The notes under the pieces: generated by a model
Databases searched by the model: none
What the model was told of the DNA's origin: nothing
What the model saw: the letters and a program-made list of their open reading frames with translations, nothing else
From: [Mycobacterium] vasticus
Lineage (GTDB): Bacteria; Actinomycetota; Actinomycetes; Mycobacteriales; Mycobacteriaceae
Length of the DNA stretch: 64,000 bases
Assembly (NCBI RefSeq): GCF_020181595.1
Contig: NZ_CP084028.1
Span: 1,253,893-1,317,892 of the forward strand
Reading direction: 5' to 3'
Made by a program: the position numbers and the translations under genes
Shown: one piece after another, positions 58,854 to 64,000 of the stretch
How the letters are laid out: every line of letters begins with the position of its first letter
Position numbering within the stretch: position 1 is the stretch's first letter

Positions 58854-59602
58854 TGGCCTGGCCGGACGAAGAGGGAGTGCGCCTGCAGAAGGTGCTCTCA
58901 CAGGCCGGTGTCGCCTCACGCCGCGTAGCCGAGAAGATGATCCGCGACGGCCGGGTCGAGGTTGACGGCCAGATCGTCACCGAACTGGGCACCCGGGTGG
59001 ACCCGAACGAATCGGTGATCCGGGTGGACGGCGCGCGGGTGACCGTCGACGACACCCGGGTGTATCTGGCGCTGAACAAGCCCCGCGGCGTGCACTCGAC
59101 GATGTCGGACGACCTTGGCCGGCCGTGTGTCGGCGACTACGTGGAGCATCGGGTTCGTGGTGACGCCAAGCTGTTTCACGTCGGGCGGCTCGACGCCGAC
59201 ACCGAAGGCCTGATCTTGTTGACCAACGACGGTGAGCTGGCGCACCGACTGATGCACCCGTCCTACCAGGTGCCCAAGACCTACGTCGCGACCGTGCTGG
59301 GGTCGGTTCCGCGTGGCCTGGGCAAGAAGCTGCGCGAGGGAGTCGAACTCGACGACGGGCCGGCGAAGGTCGACGACTTCGCGGTGGTCGACGCCGTTCC
59401 CGGCAAGACCCTGGTGCGGGTGACCCTGCATGAGGGACGAAAGCGGATCGTGCGCCGGATGCTGGCAGCGGTCGGGTTCCCCGTTCAGGAGCTGGTGCGC
59501 ACCGACATCGGTGCGGTGGCGCTGGGGGAGCAGCGACCCGGCAGCATCCGGGCGTTGAGCCGCAAGGAGATCGGCGAACTGTATGCGGCGGTCGGACTGT
59601 GA
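58853..59602 (+). CDS. rluB: Ribosomal large-subunit pseudouridine synthase, RluB/RsuA family
   Basis: 249 residues. N-terminal S4 domain (about 9-60, [22 protein letters not shown]), then the pseudouridine synthase domain with the catalytic aspartate D114 in [17 protein letters not shown]. It probably modifies 23S rRNA near U2605; the small-subunit relative RsuA cannot be excluded. ATG 58853 overlaps the scpB stop; GTG of cmk overlaps its own stop by 4 bases. Confidence 0.93.
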   Translation: MAWPDEEGVRLQKVLSQAGVASRRVAEKMIRDGRVEVDGQIVTELGTRVDPNESVIRVDGARVTVDDTRVYLALNKPRGVHSTMSDDLGRPCVGDYVEHRVRGDAKLFHVGRLDADTEGLILLTNDGELAHRLMHPSYQVPKTYVATVLGSVPRGLGKKLREGVELDDGPAKVDDFAVVDAVPGKTLVRVTLHEGRKRIVRRMLAAVGFPVQELVRTDIGAVALGEQRPGSIRALSRKEIGELYAAVGL

Positions 59603-60285
59603 ACGACGGTGTGGTGGTCGCCATCGACGGTCCGGCCGGAACCGGGAAGTCTTCGGTGTCGCGGGGCCTGGCGAGGGTGCTGGGTTCGCGCTATCTGGAC
59701 ACCGGGGCGATGTATCGGGCGGTGACGCTGGCGGTGCTGCGGGCCGGTGTCGACCTGGATGATGCCGCCGGTATCGCCCGGGTGGCCGACGCCGCCGAGG
59801 TCTCGGTGGACTCGCTGCCCGAGGGCGACCGCGCATACCTTGGCGGAGAAGATGTTTCGCGGGAGATCCGCAGCGACGCCGTGACCCGCGCAGTGTCGGG
59901 GGTCTCCGCGATTCCGGCGGTGCGCACCCGCCTGGTGGCACTGCAGCGGCAACTGGCGTCGCAGGGCCGCGGGGTGGTGGCCGAGGGGCGCGACATCGGC
60001 ACCGTGGTGTTGCCCGACGCGGACGTGAAGGTCTTCCTGACCGCCTCGCCGGAGATCCGGGCGCGGCGGCGCAACGACCAGAACGTGGCCTCGGGGTTGG
60101 GTGACGATTACGCCGGGGTGCTGGCCGATGTGCTGCGGCGCGACGAGTTGGACTCCACCAGGGCGACGTCGCCACTGCGTCCGGCAGATGACGCGGTGAT
60201 CGTGGACACCGGAGAGATGAACCAGGAGCAGGTGGTGGACCACCTGCGGGAGTTGGTCGAGCAGCGTTGCGGGGTGGTCCGATGA
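59599..60285 (+). CDS. cmk: Cytidylate kinase
   Basis: Phosphorylates CMP and dCMP. 228 residues: P-loop GPAGTGKSS (11-19), Cmk-specific insert domain, [16 protein letters not shown] and [32 protein letters not shown] 59599. Overlaps der by 4 bases. Confidence 0.96.
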   Translation: MNDGVVVAIDGPAGTGKSSVSRGLARVLGSRYLDTGAMYRAVTLAVLRAGVDLDDAAGIARVADAAEVSVDSLPEGDRAYLGGEDVSREIRSDAVTRAVSGVSAIPAVRTRLVALQRQLASQGRGVVAEGRDIGTVVLPDADVKVFLTASPEIRARRRNDQNVASGLGDDYAGVLADVLRRDELDSTRATSPLRPADDAVIVDTGEMNQEQVVDHLRELVEQRCGVVR

Positions 60286-61682
60286 GTGACGGCACCTGGT
60301 CGGATGAAAGCGACTGGGAGATAAGCGAAGACGGCGGCTTCGACGATCTCGCCGAAGATGTCGGGCCGCCGCCGGTGGTGGCCGTGGTGGGCCGGCCCAA
60401 CGTCGGTAAGTCGACGCTGGTCAACCGGATCCTGGGCCGTCGCGAGGCGGTGGTGCAGGACCTGCCCGGGGTGACCCGTGACCGGGTGTCCTACGACGCG
60501 CTGTGGACCGGCCGTCGCTTCGTGGTGCAGGACACCGGCGGCTGGGAACCGGACGCAAAGGGCTTGCAGCAGTTGGTCGCCGAGCAGGCGGCGGTTGCGA
60601 TGCGCACCGCCGACGCGGTGATCCTGGTGGTGGACGCGGTGGTGGGCGCCACCGCCGGCGACGAGGCCGCTGCCAAGATTCTGCGTCGATCCGGCAAGCC
60701 GGTGTTCTTGGCTGCCAACAAGGTTGACAGTGAACGTGCCGAAGCCGACGCGGCCGCACTGTGGTCGCTGGGGCTGGGGGAGCCGTTCACGGTCAGTGCG
60801 CTGCACGGCCGCGGTGTGGCCGACCTGCTCGACGAGGTGATCGCCAAGCTGCCCGAGGTGGCCGAGATGGCCGGCGGCGGAGGCGGTCCAAGACGGGTGG
60901 CCCTGGTCGGCAAGCCCAACGTGGGCAAGAGTTCGCTGCTCAACCGGCTCGCCGGCGACGAGCGTTCGGTGGTGCACGACGTTGCCGGCACCACCGTCGA
61001 CCCGGTCGACTCGCTGATCGAAATGGACGGCAAGATCTGGCGTTTCGTCGATACCGCCGGGTTGCGCCGCAAGGTCGGCCAGGCCAGCGGACACGAGTTC
61101 TACGCCTCGGTGCGCACGCACGGCGCGATCGACGCCGCCGAAGTGGTGATTGTGCTTGTGGATTCGTCCCAGCCGCTGACCGAGCAGGATCAGCGGGTGA
61201 TCTCGATGGTGGTCGAGGCAGGCCGGGCGGTGGTGCTGGCCTACAACAAATGGGACCTGATCGACGAGGACCGGCGTTACCTGCTGGACAAGGAGATCGA
61301 CCGGGACATGGCCCGGCTGGCGTGGGCGCCGAGGGTGAACATCTCGGCGAAAACCGGTCGCGCCGTGCAGAAATTGGTGCCCGCACTGGAGACCTCACTG
61401 GCATCCTGGGACACCCGGATCTCTACCGGACAGCTGAACTCCTGGCTCAAGGAGGTCGTCTCGGCGACGCCGCCACCGGCCCGCGGCGGCCGGATCCCGC
61501 GAATCCTGTTCGCCACCCAGGCCACGTCGCGTCCGCCGACGTTCGTGTTGTTCACCTCGGGGTTCCTGGAGGCCGGGTATCGCAGGTTCCTGGAGCGACG
61601 GCTGCGGGAGACCTTCGGTTTCGAGGGCAGCCCGATCCGGATCAACGTGCGGGTGCGCGAGAAGCGCGGTCCCAAGCGATAA
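60282..61682 (+). CDS. der: Ribosome-assembly GTPase Der (EngA)
   Basis: 466 residues with two GTPase domains in tandem, G1 motifs GRPNVGKST (37-45) and GKPNVGKSS (210-218), and a C-terminal KH-like domain ([21 protein letters not shown]). Needed for 50S subunit maturation. ATG 60282 overlaps the cmk stop, giving an acidic N-terminal tail of 30 residues common in actinobacteria. Last gene of the parA-der operon. Confidence 0.96.
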   Translation: MSDGTWSDESDWEISEDGGFDDLAEDVGPPPVVAVVGRPNVGKSTLVNRILGRREAVVQDLPGVTRDRVSYDALWTGRRFVVQDTGGWEPDAKGLQQLVAEQAAVAMRTADAVILVVDAVVGATAGDEAAAKILRRSGKPVFLAANKVDSERAEADAAALWSLGLGEPFTVSALHGRGVADLLDEVIAKLPEVAEMAGGGGGPRRVALVGKPNVGKSSLLNRLAGDERSVVHDVAGTTVDPVDSLIEMDGKIWRFVDTAGLRRKVGQASGHEFYASVRTHGAIDAAEVVIVLVDSSQPLTEQDQRVISMVVEAGRAVVLAYNKWDLIDEDRRYLLDKEIDRDMARLAWAPRVNISAKTGRAVQKLVPALETSLASWDTRISTGQLNSWLKEVVSATPPPARGGRIPRILFATQATSRPPTFVLFTSGFLEAGYRRFLERRLRETFGFEGSPIRINVRVREKRGPKR

Positions 61683-61688
61683 CTGGCG

Positions 61689-62114
61689 TCACCCGGTCTT
61701 GGTCAGCTGGAAGTCCCACTGACCGACCACTCCGCCGGCCGGCCCGCGACCGCACGCCTGCAGCGTCGTGGTGGTCCAGGTGCCGGCCAGGGTCGCCGCG
61801 TCGAAGCTGACCGTCTTCGAGGTCGGCATCGGCGTGTGATCCACCGGGCACTCCATGGTCCCCTGCCCGCTGTACTCCCACCGGCCGCCGTTGAGATGGA
61901 ACTCGCCGTTCTGCAGCCAGCGTTCCCCGTCGAGGCTGGTGCACGCCGGGCCGCACGGGGTGAACGTCCACGTCGCCGTCCGCTGCGCCGGCCCGTGCTG
62001 GGCGCTGAACGCGTACTGGCCCGACGGCACCGCCGGCTCGGCCTGGGCGGCCGGGGCGAACCCGGTCGCCAGCAGTCCGGCGCCGATTGCCAGCAGCCCC
62101 CTTGTGCCGATCAT
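61689..62114 (-). CDS. Small secreted protein with TFTPCG..C motif, paralogue of 43656-44030
   Basis: 141 residues. Signal peptide about 1-26 (MIGTRGLLAIGAGLLATGFAPAAQAE); the mature part has four cysteines, two in WTFTPCGPACTSLD and two further on (MECPVD, QACGRG). The motif, four-cysteine count and size match the protein beside the 5S gene, though the rest differs. Function unknown. ATG 62114 with AAGGGGTGG before it. Convergent with der, 6 bases between stops. Confidence 0.8.
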   Translation of the reverse strand: MIGTRGLLAIGAGLLATGFAPAAQAEPAVPSGQYAFSAQHGPAQRTATWTFTPCGPACTSLDGERWLQNGEFHLNGGRWEYSGQGTMECPVDHTPMPTSKTVSFDAATLAGTWTTTTLQACGRGPAGGVVGQWDFQLTKTG

Positions 62115-62157
62115 CGCCCCACCCCTTAGCCCTGAGCCGTCTTTGCCATGACCAGCG

Positions 62158-62163
62158 TAGGGT
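62158..62163 (+). promoter_or_regulatory. Candidate -10 box of the TSUP transporter gene (leaderless type)
   Basis: TAGGGT, then 7 bases, then GTG 62171. Transcription would begin at the GTG itself. Confidence 0.45.
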
Positions 62164-62170
62164 GCTGCAC

Positions 62171-62953
62171 GTGCCGGTCTCGCAGATGGTGTTGATCATC
62201 CTGGCGGGGGTGGGTGCCGGAGCGATCAATTCACTGGTCGGCTCGGGCACGCTGATCACCTTTCCGACGCTGGTGACGCTGGGATTCGCGCCGCTGACCG
62301 CGACCATCTCGAACTCGATCGGACTGGTGGCCGGCGGTATCTCCAGCACCTGGGCATACCGTCGTGAACTGGGCGGCCAGTGGCACCGGCTGCGCTGGCA
62401 GGTCCCGGGTTCGCTGCTCGGCGCGCTGCTTGGGGCGTACCTGCTGTTGCACCTGCCCGAAAGTGTCTTCAACCGAATCGTCCCGGCGCTGCTGATCGGT
62501 GCCCTGGCGCTGGTGGTGATCGGCCCGAAGATTCAGTCGCTGGCACAGCGCCGGGCGGCGGCGCAGGGCCGCTCCGTTGACCAGCTCAGCAATGGCCGCA
62601 TGGTCGCGTTGGCACTCGGCACGTTCGCCGTCGGGGTATACGGCGGCTATTTCGCTGCAGCCCAAGGAATTCTGCTGATCGGCGTCATGGGCGTACTCCT
62701 GCCCGAGTCCATGCAGCGGATGAACGCGGCGAAGAACCTGCTTGTGCTGATCGTCAACGTCGTCGCCGCGGGTGCCTACATTCTGACGGCGTTCGACCGG
62801 ATCAGTTGGCCCGCAGCCGGATTGATCGCGATCGGCTCACTGATCGGAGGATACCTGGGTGGCCACTACGGGCGCCGGCTGTCACCGAATGCGCTGCGGG
62901 CGGTGATCATCGTGGTCGGCCTGATCGGGCTCTACCGGCTGCTGTCGGTCTAG
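62171..62953 (+). CDS. TSUP-family membrane transporter (TauE/SafE type)
   Basis: 260 residues with about eight hydrophobic spans in two similar halves: AGVGAGAINSLVGSGTLITFPTLV in the first, LGTFAVGVYGGYFAAAQGILLIGVMG in the second. The family moves sulfite, sulfoacetate or other anions; the substrate here is not known. GTG 62171 fits a -10 box 7 bases upstream; ATG 62186 is an alternative. It is divergent from the secreted-protein gene with 56 bases between. Confidence 0.88.
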   Translation: MPVSQMVLIILAGVGAGAINSLVGSGTLITFPTLVTLGFAPLTATISNSIGLVAGGISSTWAYRRELGGQWHRLRWQVPGSLLGALLGAYLLLHLPESVFNRIVPALLIGALALVVIGPKIQSLAQRRAAAQGRSVDQLSNGRMVALALGTFAVGVYGGYFAAAQGILLIGVMGVLLPESMQRMNAAKNLLVLIVNVVAAGAYILTAFDRISWPAAGLIAIGSLIGGYLGGHYGRRLSPNALRAVIIVVGLIGLYRLLSV

Positions 62954-62975
62954 CCTGGGTGCGCCCGTGCCGCGG

Positions 62976-64000
62976 TCAGATTCCCCGGTTGCGCCAGCGC
63001 TGTAACCGGCCCCGCGGCGCCCGGAACGCCGCGGCCATCACCGAACTCATCGACGCCGCACTTTGATGTGTGGGCTTGGTGGCCTTCGGCTTTGCCGTCG
63101 CAGGCTTGTCGCCTTCCCACCAAACCGGTTGCAGCAGTGCCGAAACCACCGGAATGGCGGGCTCGACACTGGCGCGTCCCCACTGGCAGGCCCGGTCGAT
63201 GGTCGCCGCCGACGGCGCCAGGTTCACCGGTGACAGCGTCGGGGAGAACCGGACGAGATGATCGGCGTAGGGGGCGTTGCGCACCATCTGCAACTGGATG
63301 GCCTGGGTGATCGGCACCAGCCACAGATGTTTGGGGTCCCACTGCGGGTGGAAGCAGTCAAAGGCGAGATAGCACGCGTTGCGGGTGCCCAACCGGCCGT
63401 CGCGCACGCGCTTCCAGGCCAGCTCGACCGGCACATTGCTGGCCGCGCCGCCGTCCACCAGGGCGGCGACATCGTTGTCGGCCAGCAGCGCGTCGAACAG
63501 CGGCTCCATGGCCGGATCCTTGGTCTCGTGGTGCAGCACCCCGGGGATCGCCGAGGAGAACGATGCGGCGTCGACGACGTTGACGTCGCGGTCGGGGTTG
63601 TCGCCGCCGATGACCAGCGGGGTCACCACCCGCGGATCGATGAATGCGGCGGTCTGCCACAGCCGGGTCGCGATCTGGGGGCCGACGCCGATCGGCAGAT
63701 ACGGGATGGACCGCAGATTCAGCGCGGCCAGGCTCTGGTTGCGATACCGCGACGGCAGCGCCGCGAACGGCTGCCGGCGCACCCCGGCGACGACGGCGTC
63801 GAACGGAATGGCCAGATCTGACATCCGCATCGGTTCGCCGTCCTCGCGGCGGAACATCGCGTCGGCGAACTTGTCGAAGTTCAGCGCGAACGCCCCGGTC
63901 AGGCCGTGGCGGCGGGTGAGGCGCTCGGGCCCCAGGATGGCGCGGAACGACACCGTCTTGGCCCACTCGACGTAGTCGTCGATGGGGACCGGCTGGATGC
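62976..64000 (-). CDS. Patatin-like phospholipase family protein (5' end outside window)
   Basis: The minus frame is open to base 64000 (IQPVPIDDYVEWAKTVSFRAIL at the edge), so the start lies outside; a GTG at 63953 is only internal. The C-terminal 340 residues are seen. They contain the catalytic aspartate of patatins in ALVDGGAASNVPVEL (about 63440-63460), preceded by SFSSAIPGVLHHE, the usual S-x-A-x-P region. The GxSxG nucleophile elbow should be in the missing part. Ends with a Lys/Ala/Pro tail. Lipid acyl hydrolase, substrate unknown. Confidence 0.85.
   Translation of the reverse strand, partial: IQPVPIDDYVEWAKTVSFRAILGPERLTRRHGLTGAFALNFDKFADAMFRREDGEPMRMSDLAIPFDAVVAGVRRQPFAALPSRYRNQSLAALNLRSIPYLPIGVGPQIATRLWQTAAFIDPRVVTPLVIGGDNPDRDVNVVDAASFSSAIPGVLHHETKDPAMEPLFDALLADNDVAALVDGGAASNVPVELAWKRVRDGRLGTRNACYLAFDCFHPQWDPKHLWLVPITQAIQLQMVRNAPYADHLVRFSPTLSPVNLAPSAATIDRACQWGRASVEPAIPVVSALLQPVWWEGDKPATAKPKATKPTHQSAASMSSVMAAAFRAPRGRLQRWRNRGI

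Overview
This window is a mycobacterial chromosome segment. The coding density, the frequent GTG starts and 1-8 bp overlaps between genes, and the gene order all point to Mycobacteriaceae: oppBC-canA-cysD-cysNC, argS-lysA-thrA-thrC-thrB-rho-rpmE-prfA-prmC, an eight-gene atp operon preceded by an atpI-like gene, murA-rrn, tlyA-nadK-recN-steA-mctB-pyrG-xerD, and parA-scpA-scpB-rluB-cmk-der. The 16S rRNA combines a long helix 18 (about 14 nt longer than in fast growers) with a helix-10 region of fast-grower type. As I recall it, that combination is typical of the Mycobacterium terrae complex (Mycolicibacter), which is my best guess for the source.

Layout. 1-6.5 kb: end of an oligopeptide ABC permease operon (minus strand), carbonic anhydrase, sulfate activation (cysD, cysN/C fusion, cysQ-like) and a cysteine-free Rrf2 regulator. 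6.5-14.6 kb: an accessory block with a VOC protein, two luciferase-like (F420-type) oxidoreductases, a secreted DUF4185 protein, a complete IS481-type insertion sequence with 6-bp target duplication, and a large PGRS protein that has its own Tat-like signal instead of a PE domain. 14.6-26.5 kb: tRNA-Arg(CCG), then argS, lysA and the threonine genes, rho, L31, RF1, PrmC and Sua5. 26.5-36.1 kb: wecA, the F1Fo ATP synthase operon and a DUF2550 gene. 36.1-43.6 kb: PduO-type adenosyltransferase, murA and one rRNA operon (16S-23S-5S) with promoter, leader and a strong terminator. 43.6-64 kb: a small secreted protein, a TPR-HAD phosphatase fusion, tlyA, nadK, recN, steA/mctB, pyrG, a Nudix hydrolase, xerD, an O-methyltransferase, the parA-scpAB-rluB-cmk-der string, a second small secreted protein, a TSUP transporter and a truncated patatin-like gene.

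The murA block (M. tuberculosis Rv1280c-Rv1315 order) and the block after the rRNA operon (Rv1691-Rv1713 order) are far apart in M. tuberculosis. Here they are joined exactly at the rRNA operon, which suggests recombination between the classical rrnA (after murA) and rrnB (after tyrS) loci. Other points of note are an insertion sequence that landed on a stop codon without destroying it, a repeat-derived linker inside XerD, a tandem repeat in Rho, and several genes whose -10 box sits 7-9 bases before the start codon, as in leaderless transcripts.
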